From Azospirillum ramasamyi (GTDB lineage Bacteria > Pseudomonadota > Alphaproteobacteria > Azospirillales > Azospirillaceae), in contig NZ_CP029829.1 of NCBI RefSeq assembly GCF_003233655.1, positions 62,001 through 126,000 of the forward strand: a DNA stretch of 64,000 nt, read 5' to 3'. Made by a program: the position numbers and the translations under genes. The notes under the pieces are model-generated. The model saw only the letters and a list, made by a program, of their open reading frames with translations. It was not told where the DNA came from and searched no databases. Shown in pieces: positions 1-12,502 of the stretch; positions within the stretch are counted from its first letter, which is position 1, and every line of letters starts with the position of its first letter.

Positions 1-251
1 GCCTCCGGCCCCGGCAGCAGCATGCAGAAGTTCAGCGCGTGCAGGAACCGCGTCTGGTCGATCCAGCGGCGGCGGTCGACCAGATCGCTCTGCATCATGG
101 CGATCTGCCCGGCCGGGCCGCCGAAGCTGGTCAGCCCCAGCCGCAGCCAGTAGAGGCAGAAGGCGCCGAAGGCGGGGGCCGTGGCGGACGGCGCTGCGGC
201 GGATGGCTGTGCGGGGGACGGCGGAGCGGGCGGGGCGGGGGCGTCGGTCAT
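1..251 (-). CDS. chrA: chromate transporter ChrA, N-terminal part (runs off the left edge)
   Basis: Translating the minus strand from the ATG at 249-251 gives a Pro/Ala-rich lead of about 28 residues, then [22 protein letters not shown] and [16 protein letters not shown]. These are the hallmark N-terminal motifs of the CHR (chromate ion transporter) family, inner-membrane proteins that export chromate and perhaps other oxyanions. Only about 83 residues lie in the window, so I cannot tell whether it is a long two-domain or a short single-domain form. The next gene to the right is divergent. The family call is firm; the substrate is inferred from the family. Confidence 0.85.
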   Translation of the reverse strand, partial: MTDAPAPPAPPSPAQPSAAAPSATAPAFGAFCLYWLRLGLTSFGGPAGQIAMMQSDLVDRRRWIDQTRFLHALNFCMLLPGPE

Positions 252-421
252 GGGGCCGCAGACTAGCGCAAACAGGGCCGCAAGGCAGCGTCCACTGTCG
301 GGCAGGGTGGGCTTCGGGGACAATTGAAGGGCGGCCATGGTCTTCCGCGGCGCCGGGGATTAATATTGCGCCTGCGAGCGCCGCCGCCGTGGCCGGCGCC
401 GGGTGTCGGGGACGCTGGACA

Positions 422-1351
422 ATGAAGGCTTCCACCCGCGGTCGCGCGGCTGTGCTGGGTGCGGCGCTGTGTGCCGGTATCGGGATCTTCGCCGCCGGGA
501 TGGCGATCCCGGCCGGAACGGCCCAGGCCGCGGTCGGCGTCCACGCCGAGGAGATCGTCCGCTTTCCGTCCGCCGACGGCGACCTGACCGGCGGGGCGCC
601 GACGATGCTGACCGGGCGGCTGCTGCGTCCCTCCGGCGCCGGTCCGCACCCGGCGGTGGTCATGCTGCATGGCTGCGGCGGCCTTTATGCCCGCAACGGC
701 CGGGTGTCGCCGCGCAATGTCTGGTGGGCGACCCACCTGCAGCGCCAGGGCTACGAGGTGCTGATGGTCGACAGCTTCGGCCCGCGCGACGTCGACGAGG
801 TCTGCACCACCGCGCTGAAGGACCGCACCGTCCGCGCCACGGTGGAGCGCAAGCGCGACGCCTGGGCGGCGCTGGCCTTCCTGCGCAAGCGGCCGGAGGT
901 GGAGCATGGCCGCATCGGCCTGATCGGCTGGTCGCAGGGGGCGGGCACCGTGCTGGCCGCCTACAGCGCCGGCGAGGACGGGCCGGCGGGGTCGGAGGCG
1001 GGCGGCTTCCGCGCCGCGGTGGCCTTCTATCCCGGCTGCCGGGCATCCTTGAGCAACGAGAACTGGCGGCCCGACGGCCCGCTGCTGCTGCTGGCGGGCG
1101 ACAAGGACGACTGGACGCCGCCGGAAGCCTGCGTGGAGCTGTCCGCGCGCGAGGGGGTGAAGGACAGGATGGAGCTGGTGGTCTATCCCGACGCCTACCA
1201 CGGCTTCGACGCCCCCGAGGCCCCGGTGCGCCAGCGCAAGGACCTCGCCACCGCACCCGATGGAACGGCCCATGTCGGCACGAACGAAGACGCCCGCTCG
1301 GACGCGATCCGGCGGGTGACGGAGTTCTTCAGGGATAAGCTTGGCGGGTGA
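422..1351 (+). CDS. secreted dienelactone hydrolase-family (alpha/beta) hydrolase
   Basis: The ATG at 422 begins a typical Sec signal peptide (basic start, then a long Ala/Gly/Leu stretch ending GTAQA), so I prefer it to the longer open frame upstream. The mature part has the alpha/beta-hydrolase landmarks: oxyanion loop HGCGG, nucleophile elbow GWSQG with Ser (classical dienelactone hydrolases use Cys), an acid in GDKDDWTPP and the catalytic His in YHGFD. It is 309 residues, somewhat longer than cytosolic dienelactone hydrolases because of the leader. Probably a periplasmic esterase/hydrolase; the substrate cannot be read from the sequence. It stands alone between divergent chrA and convergent greA. 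Confidence 0.85.
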   Translation: MKASTRGRAAVLGAALCAGIGIFAAGMAIPAGTAQAAVGVHAEEIVRFPSADGDLTGGAPTMLTGRLLRPSGAGPHPAVVMLHGCGGLYARNGRVSPRNVWWATHLQRQGYEVLMVDSFGPRDVDEVCTTALKDRTVRATVERKRDAWAALAFLRKRPEVEHGRIGLIGWSQGAGTVLAAYSAGEDGPAGSEAGGFRAAVAFYPGCRASLSNENWRPDGPLLLLAGDKDDWTPPEACVELSAREGVKDRMELVVYPDAYHGFDAPEAPVRQRKDLATAPDGTAHVGTNEDARSDAIRRVTEFFRDKLGG

Positions 1352-1417
1352 GGGGGACGCTGAAGCCCCCTCACCCCAGGGGGGAGAGGGGGATTTCAGG
1401 GCGGAGGGGGAAAACCC

Positions 1418-1891
1418 TCAGCGGAACTCGACCGAGACGATCTCGTACAGCTTGGAGCCGCCGGGGGTGGAGACTTCCACGCTGTCGCCGACGGACTTGT
1501 TGATCAGGGCGCGGGCGAGCGGCGCCTGGATCGACAGCAGGCGGTTCTTGATGTCGCTCTCGTCCTGGCCGACGATCTGGTAGGTCGTCTCCTCGTCCGT
1601 GTCCTGGTCGGCGAGCGTCACGGTCGCACCGAATTTCACGGTGTTGCCCGACAGCTTGGCCGGGTCGATGACCTCGGCGCGGCTGATCTTGTCCTCAAGC
1701 TCCAGCACGCGGCCTTCGATGAAGCTCTGACGTTCGCGCGCCGCGTGATACTCGGCGTTTTCCGAAAGGTCGCCGTGTTCGCGGGCCTCCGCGATGGCTT
1801 TGATGACCGCCGGGCGTTCGGTGATCTTAAGGTGCTTCAATTCCTCCTGGAGGCGGTTGAAGCCCGCCGCTGTCATCGGAACTTTTTCCAT
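1418..1891 (-). CDS. greA: transcription elongation factor GreA
   Basis: A 157-residue GreA. It enters the RNA polymerase secondary channel and stimulates transcript cleavage to rescue backtracked complexes. The start at 1891 gives the canonical MEKVPMT N terminus; an open frame continues 17 codons upstream but that extension does not fit the family. The N-terminal coiled coil carries [12 protein letters not shown] with the acidic tip residues that position the second Mg2+; the C-terminal FKBP-like half ends [10 protein letters not shown]. It lies 96 bp downstream of carB on the same strand, the carB-greA order common in alphaproteobacteria, so it is probably co-transcribed with carB. Confidence 0.97.
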   Translation of the reverse strand: MEKVPMTAAGFNRLQEELKHLKITERPAVIKAIAEAREHGDLSENAEYHAARERQSFIEGRVLELEDKISRAEVIDPAKLSGNTVKFGATVTLADQDTDEETTYQIVGQDESDIKNRLLSIQAPLARALINKSVGDSVEVSTPGGSKLYEIVSVEFR

Positions 1892-1987
1892 GTTCGGTCC
1901 ATCACCGCTTGCAGTCGTTCGACCTGTCCAAAGCGACATCAAGGACGAAGACGGCGCGGAGGAGGTCCGCCGCGCCGTCGTCCGTCC

Positions 1988-5236
<3,249 letters not shown>

Positions 5237-5498
5237 GGGTCCGCTTCTCTGAAATGTGGTCAGCCGAAAACCCCCCGGCGCCGGGGGACCGGAGACGGAG
5301 AGCGGTGATGGGCATGTCGTGCAAGGCCCCCTTATAGGGGGTTCGGGGCCGGGGGGGAAGGGGTGGCATGGATGTCACCCTCGCATGACTGAATCTCGGC
5401 AGCGGCGCCCGGGTGCCATGCGCCCCTTGAACCGCGGGGCAAAGGGAAGCATCAATTCCCGCTCTCCCATTTCGCATACCCTTTGGAGACACGCCCCG

Positions 5499-6326
5499 AT
5501 GAGCCACGCATTCGCCAAGGACAGCCGCGCCTGCGCCGCCTGCGTCTCGTGGGGCGGGGAGCGCGCGCTGTCGGAGGACAACACGCTGGTCCATGTCGCC
5601 CGCCACGGGGTGGAGGGCGAGTGCCGGACCGCCAGCAGCCAGGACTACCGCCGCGTCACCAAGGGCTATCACACCTGCAGCGCCTGGGCGCCGCTGCCGA
5701 TGCTGAAGAAGCATGGCGGCCGGATCGGCCACACGGCTGCCGGGCAGGCCCATGCGCCGGTGACCGCCGCGGCGTCGCGGCCGATGCCGCCGGTCTCCCA
5801 GACGGTGCCGGCCGCCGCCGCCTTCGCCGATGCGCCGGTCGCCACGCCGGTGCTCGACGTGCCGCCGCCGCTCTGCCGCGCCGACCCGATCGACGTGGAG
5901 CAGTCGCCGCAGGTCCGCGTGCTCTACACCCACTGGCTGAGGCTGAAGCGCAAGCGCCGCATGCCGCTGGCGGTCGAGATCGACACCGCGCAGGTGCGCG
6001 AGAGCGTGCCGCGCATCGCCCTGATGGAGCCGACCGCCGACGGCAGCGATTTCGTCTACAAATCCTGCGGCCGGGCGCTGCAGCGCCGGCTGGACGGGCG
6101 GCCGACGACGCGGCGGGTGACGGAATGCCATCCGGAACAGGCGGCACGGCGCTGGCTGTCCGACCTGCGCGCCTGCCTGGAGAGCGGCGAGCCGCGCTGC
6201 CTGCTGGTGCGCGACGACCCGATGCTGCCTGGGGCGAAGTTCGTCGAGCTGCTGCTGCCCCTCGCCGACGTCGAGGGCGGGCCGGCGACGCGCGTGCTGG
6301 CCTACCGCCATGTGCCGGGCGGCTGA
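5499..6326 (+). CDS. two-part protein: N-terminal Cys motif plus PAS_5-like domain
   Basis: The ATG at 5499 follows a purine-rich ribosome site (GGAGA) and gives 275 residues. The first 60 residues contain a CAAC pair and two more Cys (GECR, HTCS) that could bind a metal. Residues about 65-125 are an Ala/Pro-rich linker. The C-terminal part, from VRVLYTHWLRLKRKR through FVYKSCGRAL to ELLLPLAD, resembles the PAS_5 family also seen in the 20791-21336 gene. No output domain is present. Probably a cytosolic sensory or regulatory protein; function unknown. The small membrane protein gene follows after 12 bp and may be co-transcribed. Confidence 0.7.
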   Translation: MSHAFAKDSRACAACVSWGGERALSEDNTLVHVARHGVEGECRTASSQDYRRVTKGYHTCSAWAPLPMLKKHGGRIGHTAAGQAHAPVTAAASRPMPPVSQTVPAAAAFADAPVATPVLDVPPPLCRADPIDVEQSPQVRVLYTHWLRLKRKRRMPLAVEIDTAQVRESVPRIALMEPTADGSDFVYKSCGRALQRRLDGRPTTRRVTECHPEQAARRWLSDLRACLESGEPRCLLVRDDPMLPGAKFVELLLPLADVEGGPATRVLAYRHVPGG

Positions 6327-6338
6327 GGGAGGGCGGCG

Positions 6339-6707
6339 ATGGGCGAAGGGAAGGACGAACCCAAACCGGATGGGCCGGGGCCGGAGATCGTCGGCGTCTG
6401 GCCGGCGGCGGTGTGGATCGTCGTCGGCGCGGGGCATTACCTGAACGACCCCGACCATTTCGCCGGCTGGAAGGGGGCGCTGTATTTCGTGCTGGGCACC
6501 GGGGTGGTGGCGCTGGTCGGCGGCATCGCCGGCCTGTCGGCCCGCCGCACCGTCGCCGGCATCCAGGAACGCCTGCTGAAGGAGGTCCGCCACCGCCGCG
6601 ATTGGCCGAGCTGGTGGGTGGCGCTGGGTTTGCGCGGGCTGATCGGGCTGGGCGAGGCGGTGCTGGTGACGCTGCTGGCGCTGTGGGTGGTGGCGCTGCT
6701 GGATTAG
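6339..6707 (+). CDS. small predicted inner-membrane protein
   Basis: 122 residues with a good ribosome site (GAGGGAGGG) before the ATG. After a polar Pro-rich start there are three hydrophobic segments: about residues 18-31 (VWPAAVWIVVGAG), 48-66 (LYFVLGTGVVALVGGIAGL) and a C-terminal Leu/Val-rich helix around 100-121. Between the last two is a basic, Trp-containing cytoplasmic-type loop (ERLLKEVRHRRDWPSWW). I do not recognise a family. It follows the Cys/PAS-like gene by 12 bp, suggesting a two-gene unit. Confidence 0.65.
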   Translation: MGEGKDEPKPDGPGPEIVGVWPAAVWIVVGAGHYLNDPDHFAGWKGALYFVLGTGVVALVGGIAGLSARRTVAGIQERLLKEVRHRRDWPSWWVALGLRGLIGLGEAVLVTLLALWVVALLD

Positions 6708-6833
6708 GGGAAGAGTTGATGTAGGTATGTGTCTACATCCACCTTGTGCCGGCCTGGCCCCACCTCTAGCCTCTTCGTTGCCGGTCGTCTGTGTCGGTGC
6801 GTGAACGGCGGTTTTCGGAAGGGGTCGCAATGC

Positions 6834-7010
6834 GATGCCGACGTGGCCCAGCGTTGCGCCGCATTGCATATACCGACTCCGCGCCCCGAGCGTGACAGCA
6901 TGATTGCGGCAACAGCGCTGGTCCATCGCTTGAGCGTGGTGACGCGGAACACGAAGGATTTCGAGCCGATGGGTGTTGCGGTGCTGAATCCTTGGGCTTC
7001 CGGGTCTTGA
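6834..7010 (+). pseudogene. PIN-domain (VapC-type) toxin, C-terminal relic
   Basis: The frame reads DADVAQRCAALH, then a segment ending DSMIAATALVHRLSVVTRNT and FEPMGVAVLNPW, which matches the C-terminal third of VapC/FitB-type PIN ribonucleases (the conserved Asp before the IAATAL helix and the VTRN-DF strand). The N-terminal part with the first catalytic Asp/Glu residues is absent and the upstream sequence in this frame is not PIN-like, so this is a decayed fragment. A 7-bp inverted repeat (GATGTAG...CTACATC, 6718-6739) upstream could be a relic of the module's operator. Confidence 0.6.
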
Positions 7011-7075
7011 TGAACTTCGCGGCCTTGGATTTCCGTACCCTGAACCGCCAGCCGCCACGTTTCCCGTGAAACGCA

Positions 7076-7108
7076 AACAGCCCCGCTCCTTTCGGAGGCG
7101 GGGCTGTT
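7076..7108 (-). terminator. hairpin terminator downstream of nap operon
   Basis: An 11-bp perfect stem (AACAGCCCCGC / GCGGGGCTGTT) closes over a short loop, 15 bp beyond the napC stop codon. The stem begins with A's and ends with T's, so it could work on either strand; with nothing active on the plus strand it most likely ends napEDABC transcripts. Confidence 0.7.
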
Positions 7109-7123
7109 GCAGCAACCTGATGC

Positions 7124-7741
7124 TCACTTCTGGCTGGTGTTCATGCTCCAGCCGGGTTCCACGCCCTGCATGTCGGGCAGGCGGTGGGCGATGCCCTTGT
7201 GGCAGTCGATGCAGGTGTTCTGGCCGGTGAACAGGTAGGTCTCGTGCATGTTCGCGGCGCGCGGGTTCTGCTTGGTGATGTCCATGGAATCCGCGCTGTG
7301 GCAGTTGCGGCATTCCAGCGAGTTGTTGGCCTTCAGCCGCGCCCATTCATGCTCGGCCAGCTCGCGGCGCTTCTCCTGGAACTTCTCCGGGGTGTCGATG
7401 GTGCCGAAGATCTTGCCCCAGACCTCCTTCGACGCCTGCATCTTGCGGGCGATCTTGTCGGTCCACTCATGCGGGACGTGGCAGTCGGGGCAGCTGGCGC
7501 GCACGCCCGAGCGGTTGGTGAAGTGGATGGTCTGCTTCAGCTCCTCATAGGGATTGTCGCGCATCTCGTGGCAGCTGATGCAGAAGGCCTCCTTGTTGGT
7601 CGCCTCCAGCGCGGTGTTGAAGCCGCCCCAGAAGAGGACGCCGGCGATGAAGCCGCCCAGCGTCAGGAAACCCAGGCTGAAGTGGACGCTGGGGCGGGCG
7701 AACAGCCGCCACAGGCCCGTCAGGGCGGATCGGATCGTCAT
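7124..7741 (-). CDS. napC: tetraheme cytochrome c quinol dehydrogenase NapC
   Basis: A 205-residue NapC/NirT-family protein that takes electrons from quinol and passes them to NapAB in the periplasm. One N-terminal membrane anchor (about residues 19-40, [20 protein letters not shown]) is followed by four CxxCH heme sites: CISCH, CPDCH, CRNCH and CIDCH. The start at 7741 overlaps the end of napB by 4 bp (ATGA), indicating translational coupling and fixing the start. Last gene of napEDABC. Confidence 0.96.
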   Translation of the reverse strand: MTIRSALTGLWRLFARPSVHFSLGFLTLGGFIAGVLFWGGFNTALEATNKEAFCISCHEMRDNPYEELKQTIHFTNRSGVRASCPDCHVPHEWTDKIARKMQASKEVWGKIFGTIDTPEKFQEKRRELAEHEWARLKANNSLECRNCHSADSMDITKQNPRAANMHETYLFTGQNTCIDCHKGIAHRLPDMQGVEPGWSMNTSQK

Positions 7742-8274
7742 TTCTGGCCGCCTTGGGCATGGCCCAGGACCGAGTCGAAGTCGCGGAAGCTGTTGGGAAC
7801 CATCGGCTGCGCGTCCGTCTGCTGGACGTGGCACTGGGTGCAGAAGTAGCGGCGCGCCGCCACCGTGCCCAGCGTCTGGCCGTCACGGTCCTGGAAATGC
7901 GTGACCGACAGCATCGGCGCCTGCGAGCCGGCCGTGTTGCGGCGGTCGTGGCAGGTCAGGCACTTGTTGATGTTCAGGTCGATCTGGTAATCGCGGATGG
8001 CATGCGGGATCAGCGGCGGCTGGTCGGCGTAGTTGCGCACGCGCTTCTGGTCGTCGGTGATCTCGCGGTGGGTCGCCTCGGCCGGGACATCCAGCGTGAT
8101 CGGATGGTTGGTGGAGGGGACCTTGATCCCCCCCACGGTGCCGGTGGCGTTGGCGGCTGACTGGGCCGCCACGATGGGCTTGTCGGCGGCGCCGACACCG
8201 GAGGTGACGCCGATGGTCAGGGCCGGGACGCCGGCCAGAAGGGCCAGCGCGGCGATCAGGAAACGGGTCTTCAT
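7738..8274 (-). CDS. napB: periplasmic nitrate reductase diheme cytochrome subunit NapB
   Basis: 178 residues with an N-terminal signal peptide ([20 protein letters not shown]) and two heme-binding motifs, CLTCH and CTQCH, as expected for NapB, the small electron-transfer subunit that feeds NapA. The conserved NapB segments around PPLIPHAI and RRYFCTQCH are present. It lies between napA (14 bp upstream) and napC (4-bp overlap). Confidence 0.96.
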   Translation of the reverse strand: MKTRFLIAALALLAGVPALTIGVTSGVGAADKPIVAAQSAANATGTVGGIKVPSTNHPITLDVPAEATHREITDDQKRVRNYADQPPLIPHAIRDYQIDLNINKCLTCHDRRNTAGSQAPMLSVTHFQDRDGQTLGTVAARRYFCTQCHVQQTDAQPMVPNSFRDFDSVLGHAQGGQK

Positions 8275-8288
8275 GATGCCGGCACTCC

Positions 8289-10790
8289 TCAGGCGTTCAC
8301 GACGGGCGTGATCTTGACCGCGCATTTCTTGAAATCGGTCTGTTTGCTGATGGGATCGGTGGCGTCGAGCGTCACCTTGTTGATGAGGACCGTGTGGTCG
8401 AAGAAGGGAACGAAGACCAGGCCGCGCGGCGGCTTGTTGCGCCCGCGCGTCTCGACCCGCACCCGGACCTCGCCGCGCCGCGAGGTGATGCGCACCTCCT
8501 GGCCGCGCCGGACGTTCAGGTCCTTGGCGTCGTCGGGATGCATGTACACCAGGGCGTTGGGGACCGACTTGCGCAGCTCCGGCACGCGCAGCGTCATCGA
8601 CCCGCTGTGCCAGTGCTCCAGCACGCGGCCGGTGCTGAGCCAGAACGGGTACTCGGCGTCGGGCGCCTCGGCCGGCGGCTCGTAGGGCAGGGCGAAGACG
8701 TTGGCCTTGCCGTCCTTGTTGCCGTAGAAGCGCATGCCCTCGCCGGCCTTCACATAGGGGTCGGAGCCCTCGCGGTAGCGCCACTTGGTCTCCTTGCCGT
8801 CCACCACCGGCCAGCGCAGGCCGCGCTCCTGGTGGTACAGGTCGAAGGGCGCCAGATCATGGCCGTGGCCGCGGCCGAAGGCGGCATATTCCTCGAACAG
8901 GCCCTTCTGGACGTAGAAGCCGGCGTCCTTGGCCTCCTGGTTGTTGTAGTTCGGGTCGAGGTCGGACAGCGGGAAGCGGTCGACCTGGCCGTTGCGGAAC
9001 AGCACGTCGTACAGCGTCTTGCCGCGGTATTCCGGCTTCTTGTTCAGCAGATCCTCCGGCCACACCTCCTCGATCTGGAAGCGCTTGGAGAACTCCATGA
9101 TCTGCCACAGGTCGGAACGCGCGCCGTCCGGCGCATCGACCAGCTGGCGCCACAGCTGGGTGCGGCGCTCGGCGTTGCCGTAACCGCCCTCCTTCTCGAC
9201 CCACATGGCGGTCGGCAGGATCAGGTCGGCGGCCAGCGCCGTCACGGTGGGGTAGGGATCGGAGACGACGATGAAGTTCTCCGGGTTGCGGTAGCCGGGG
9301 AAGGTCTCCTTCGCCGTGTTCGGGGCCGTCTGCATGTTGTTGTTGCACATGACCCAGTAGGCGTTGAGCTTGCCGTCCTTGAGCATGCGGTCCTGCAGAA
9401 CGGCATGGTAGCCGATCTTGTCGGGGATGGTCCCCTCCGGCAGCTTCCAGATCTCCTCGGCGATCCTGCGGTGCTCGGGGTTGGTCACCACCATGTCGGC
9501 GGGCAGGCGGTGGGCGAAGGTGCCGACCTCGCGCGCGGTGCCGCAGGCGGAGGGCTGGCCGGTCAGCGAGAAGGGGCCGTTGCCGGGCTGGGAGATCTTA
9601 CCGGTCAGCAGGTGGATGTTGTAGACGAGGTTGTTGGCCCAGACGCCGCGGACATGCTGGTTGAAGCCCATGGTCCAGAAGGAGACGACCTTCACCTTCG
9701 GGTCGGCGTACATCTCGGCCAGCGCCTCCAGCCGGTTCTTCGGCACGCCCGACAGCTCATGCGCCTTGTCCAGCGTGTAGGGCTCGACGAACTTGGCGAA
9801 CTCCTCGAAGCTGATCGGGTCGGAGTCGTTGGCCTTGGCGGCGTTCTTCGCCTTCTGCTCCAGCGCATGCTCGGGACGCAGGCCATAGCCGATGTCGTCG
9901 CGGCCGCGCTTGAAGTTGCAGTGCTTCTCGACGAACTCCTTGTTCACCCGGCCGGTCTTGATGATGTGGTTGGCGATGTAGTTGAGGATCGCCAGATCGG
10001 AACCGGGGGTGAAGACCAGGCCGATGTCGGCGAGGTCGAAGCTGCGGTGCTCGAAGGTCGACAGGACGGCGACCTTGCAGCCGGGATGGCTGAGGCGGCG
10101 GTCGGTGACGCGCGTCCACAGGATGGGGTGCATCTCCGCCATGTTGGAGCCCCACAGCACGAAGGCGTCGGCCTGCTCCATGTCGTCGTAGCAGCCCATC
10201 GGCTCGTCCATGCCGAAGGTGCGCATGAAGCCGACCACCGCCGACGCCATGCAGTGGCGGGCGTTGGGGTCCAGGTTGTTGGAGCGCAGGCCGGCCTTCA
10301 TCAGCTTGGAGGCGGCATAGCCCTCGTAGATGGTCCACTGGCCGGAGCCGAACATGCCGACGGCGGACGGGCCCTTCTTCTTCAGGGCCTCCTTCCACTT
10401 CTGCGCCATGATGTCGAAGGCGGCGTCCCAGCTGATCGGCGTGAACTCGCCTTCCTTGTCGAACTTGCCGTCCTTCATGCGCAGCAGCGGCTGGTTCAGC
10501 CGGTCCTCGCCATACATGATCTTGGACAGGAAATAGCCTTTCACGCAGTTCAGGCCGCGGTTGACCTCGGCCTTCACGTCTCCGTGGGTGGCGACGACGC
10601 GGCCGTCCTTGACGCCGACCATCACGCCGCAGCCGGTTCCGCAGAAGCGGCAGGGGGCCTTGGACCAGGTCAGCTTGGCGCCTTCGCCGGTGAGCAGGGG
10701 GGCGGCCGATGCGGGCAATGAGATTCCGGCCGCCGCGGCGGCGGCAGCGGCGGCTTGCGCCTTCAGGTAATCGCGGCGGGACAGGAACAT
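8289..10790 (-). CDS. napA: periplasmic nitrate reductase catalytic subunit NapA
   Basis: 833 residues, the normal NapA length. It reduces nitrate to nitrite in the periplasm with a bis-MGD molybdenum cofactor and one [4Fe-4S] cluster. The start at 10790 gives [12 protein letters not shown], a twin-arginine export signal followed by an unusually long Ala run; an in-frame ATG ten codons earlier would place extra residues before it. The cluster ligands are in CRFCGTGCG plus a later Cys in LNCVKGY. The active-site Cys region ([10 protein letters not shown]) is present. A GGAG ribosome site sits just before 10790. Substrate oxidation state and physiological role (redox balancing or denitrification) cannot be read from sequence. 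Confidence 0.97.
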   Translation of the reverse strand: MFLSRRDYLKAQAAAAAAAAAGISLPASAAPLLTGEGAKLTWSKAPCRFCGTGCGVMVGVKDGRVVATHGDVKAEVNRGLNCVKGYFLSKIMYGEDRLNQPLLRMKDGKFDKEGEFTPISWDAAFDIMAQKWKEALKKKGPSAVGMFGSGQWTIYEGYAASKLMKAGLRSNNLDPNARHCMASAVVGFMRTFGMDEPMGCYDDMEQADAFVLWGSNMAEMHPILWTRVTDRRLSHPGCKVAVLSTFEHRSFDLADIGLVFTPGSDLAILNYIANHIIKTGRVNKEFVEKHCNFKRGRDDIGYGLRPEHALEQKAKNAAKANDSDPISFEEFAKFVEPYTLDKAHELSGVPKNRLEALAEMYADPKVKVVSFWTMGFNQHVRGVWANNLVYNIHLLTGKISQPGNGPFSLTGQPSACGTAREVGTFAHRLPADMVVTNPEHRRIAEEIWKLPEGTIPDKIGYHAVLQDRMLKDGKLNAYWVMCNNNMQTAPNTAKETFPGYRNPENFIVVSDPYPTVTALAADLILPTAMWVEKEGGYGNAERRTQLWRQLVDAPDGARSDLWQIMEFSKRFQIEEVWPEDLLNKKPEYRGKTLYDVLFRNGQVDRFPLSDLDPNYNNQEAKDAGFYVQKGLFEEYAAFGRGHGHDLAPFDLYHQERGLRWPVVDGKETKWRYREGSDPYVKAGEGMRFYGNKDGKANVFALPYEPPAEAPDAEYPFWLSTGRVLEHWHSGSMTLRVPELRKSVPNALVYMHPDDAKDLNVRRGQEVRITSRRGEVRVRVETRGRNKPPRGLVFVPFFDHTVLINKVTLDATDPISKQTDFKKCAVKITPVVNA

Positions 10791-10872
10791 GCGGAGACTC
10801 CAGGTTTGGAGGAAATTCATTCGGGAAAAAGCGGATGCGGCGCGCCGGGAGGACGCCGGGATGGCGGTGCCG

Positions 10873-11139
10873 TCAGGCTGCGTCGATCGCGTCCGCGGGT
10901 TCGTAGTGGTGGTAGACCATGGTCGTGGTGTGCACGCCGGGGAGCGCGTTCAGCTCGGCGATGCGTTCCACCACCTGGGCGGCGCTGGCGGTGACCAGCG
11001 TCACGACAGCCTTGCCGTTCTCCGAAACGCACCACTCCAGCCCGGAGACGGCGGCCGCCGCCTCGCGCACCGCCTCGGTGCGGTCGGGGCTGTGCTGGAT
11101 GACGAGGCTGGAGATGTGGACTTCGGGGGCGCGGGGCAT
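10873..11139 (-). CDS. napD: NapA signal-peptide-binding chaperone NapD
   Basis: 88 residues with the NapD pattern [10 protein letters not shown] at the start, a central helix and [10 protein letters not shown] near the end. NapD binds the twin-arginine leader of NapA in the cytoplasm during cofactor loading. It lies 10 bp after napE and 82 bp before napA. Confidence 0.92.
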   Translation of the reverse strand: MPRAPEVHISSLVIQHSPDRTEAVREAAAAVSGLEWCVSENGKAVVTLVTASAAQVVERIAELNALPGVHTTTMVYHHYEPADAIDAA

Positions 11140-11149
11140 GTCGGAGGAC

Positions 11150-11344
11150 TCAGTGGGTGAGGAGCTGGTAGATCCAGATCGAGAAGCCGTAGGCCGACAC
11201 GGTGCCGACGGCGATCAGCGGCCAGACCAGGAAGGCCAGCCATAGGAACATCAGCCCCTCGGCCCGGCGGGTCGGAGCCGGGTCGGACTCGGTCGCGATC
11301 CGATCGGACGGATGGGACAGGACGGGGGAACTGTTGGGCCTCAT
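11150..11344 (-). CDS. napE: small membrane protein NapE
   Basis: 64 residues: a polar N terminus and a single transmembrane helix (LMFLWLAFLVWPLIAVGTVS) followed by YGFSIWIYQ, the NapE signature. The function of NapE is not established; it is commonly the first gene of nap operons in alphaproteobacteria. Here it starts napEDABC; napF, napG and napH are absent from the operon. Confidence 0.9.
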   Translation of the reverse strand: MRPNSSPVLSHPSDRIATESDPAPTRRAEGLMFLWLAFLVWPLIAVGTVSAYGFSIWIYQLLTH

Positions 11345-11380
11345 GGCTGCACTCTCGGTCGGTGCGGGAATGGAACGACT

Positions 11381-11428
11381 GATACCAAGGTGTGGTCCTT
11401 AGGTATCGGCTTTCGGACCTTAGTATCG
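11381..11428. promoter_or_regulatory. three operator-like half sites upstream of napE
   Basis: CCTTAGGTATCG begins at 11397 and CCTTAGTATCG at 11418, a start-to-start spacing of 21 bp (two helical turns). The inverted partner GATACCAAGG lies at 11381-11390. This layout looks like a cooperative regulator-binding array 40-80 bp upstream of napE. The regulator is unknown. Confidence 0.45.
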
Positions 11429-11449
11429 ATACTTTCGGGTGGCCTGGAA

Positions 11450-11463
11450 TTGATACAGGTCAA
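11450..11463. promoter_or_regulatory. FNR/FixK-type box upstream of nap
   Basis: TTGATACAGGTCAA fits TTGAY-N4-RTCAA, the shared FNR/Anr/FixK consensus, and is centred about 112 bp upstream of the napE start. It would place nap under oxygen-responsive control, which is usual for nap in related bacteria, but binding is inferred. Confidence 0.55.
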
Positions 11464-11673
11464 GCGGAGCTATTCACGCCTGTGACGGAATGGCGCAACA
11501 AGCCCTCCCGTCGCGCCGCGCAGGCGTTCCGATGCGGAGCGCGATAGAGTGGAGCGGGGCCTTGCGGTAAGGGCCGCGACTGCGGCCCCGCAGGCCCGTG
11601 CCTGCGAAGGCAAGCGGCCGGACGGCCGCGCCCGCCGTTCGAGGGCAGGCATGAAGCTTTGTTGCGGGATGGG

Positions 11674-12423
11674 ATGGCCATGGATTTGCTGCGCTCCTAC
11701 TGGTCGCCGGCCGAACTGGCGACCAACGGGCTGATCTTTCTGCATCTGCTGGGTGCGCTGGCGGTCGGGCTGCTGATGGGGTACGAGCGCAGCTATCACG
11801 GGCGGGCGGCGGGGATGCGGACCTATGGCTTGGTCTGCCTGGCCTCCGCCGCGCTGACGGTGGTCAACGCCTATCCCGCCATGTGGTACGGCGGCACATG
11901 GGTTCAGGACGGGGCGCAGAGCATCGCCGGGGCCGGCGACCCGACTCGGGTGATCCAGGGCATCGTGACCGGCATCGGATTCCTCGGCGCAGGCGTGATC
12001 ATGCGCGAGAGGCTGTCGATTCGCGGCCTGTCCACCGCGGCGTCGATCTGGGCGACCTCCGCCATCGGCATCATCATCGGCTTGGGCTTCTACGCCGCCG
12101 CCATTGCCGCCGCGCTGCTGACCATCCTGGTGATGAGCCTGCTGCGGCCCCTCGAGCGGCTGCTGCCGCACCGCTCGGTTCTCCATCTGACGCTGGTGTT
12201 TCCCCGCGAGAAGGCGCCGCCGCCGGACGAGTTGCGGGCACAGGTGGTCAAGCATGGCTTCGAGGTGGTCGACTGGGCCTTCCACCTCGCCAACGGCAGC
12301 GGCCAGTTCGAATGCCAGCTGGTTCTGCAGGGCAGGGGCGACCTCGACCCGATGACTCTGGTCGCGGCGCTCGCCTCGACGGATGCTTTGGTGGAGTTCA
12401 AATTGTCCCCCTCGCGCATCTGA
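11674..12423 (+). CDS. MgtC/SapB-family membrane protein
   Basis: 249 residues from the ATG at 11674 (a second ATG at 11680 and a TTG at 11659 are alternatives). Family signatures: LLGALAVGLLMGYER in the first helices, GMRTYGLVCL, VIQGIVTGIGFLGAGVIM and GLSTAASIWATSAIG. Five or so membrane helices occupy residues 20-160, followed by a soluble ACT-like C-terminal domain with VVDWAFHL. Such proteins are linked to Mg2+ homeostasis or to control of P-type ATPases; the exact job is not known. Divergent from nap. Confidence 0.88.
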   Translation: MAMDLLRSYWSPAELATNGLIFLHLLGALAVGLLMGYERSYHGRAAGMRTYGLVCLASAALTVVNAYPAMWYGGTWVQDGAQSIAGAGDPTRVIQGIVTGIGFLGAGVIMRERLSIRGLSTAASIWATSAIGIIIGLGFYAAAIAAALLTILVMSLLRPLERLLPHRSVLHLTLVFPREKAPPPDELRAQVVKHGFEVVDWAFHLANGSGQFECQLVLQGRGDLDPMTLVAALASTDALVEFKLSPSRI

Positions 12424-12502
12424 CGCGATCGGCAGAAGGCGAGGATGGAATGCATATGTGCTTAATCTTTTCCTAAAACTTTAGCTTTATCGAAACCATA
12501 CG

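Larger units (their letters stand above)
11345..11673. promoter_or_regulatory. divergent control region between nap operon and the MgtC-family gene
   Basis: About 330 bp without a gene. It holds the operator-like repeats at 11381-11428 and the FNR/FixK-type box at 11450-11463, both on the nap side. The half nearest the MgtC gene is GC-rich and shows no clear element. Confidence 0.6.

Noticed and set aside
8394..10721. Open frame of 775 codons on the plus strand
   Set aside because: Antisense to napA; no motif.
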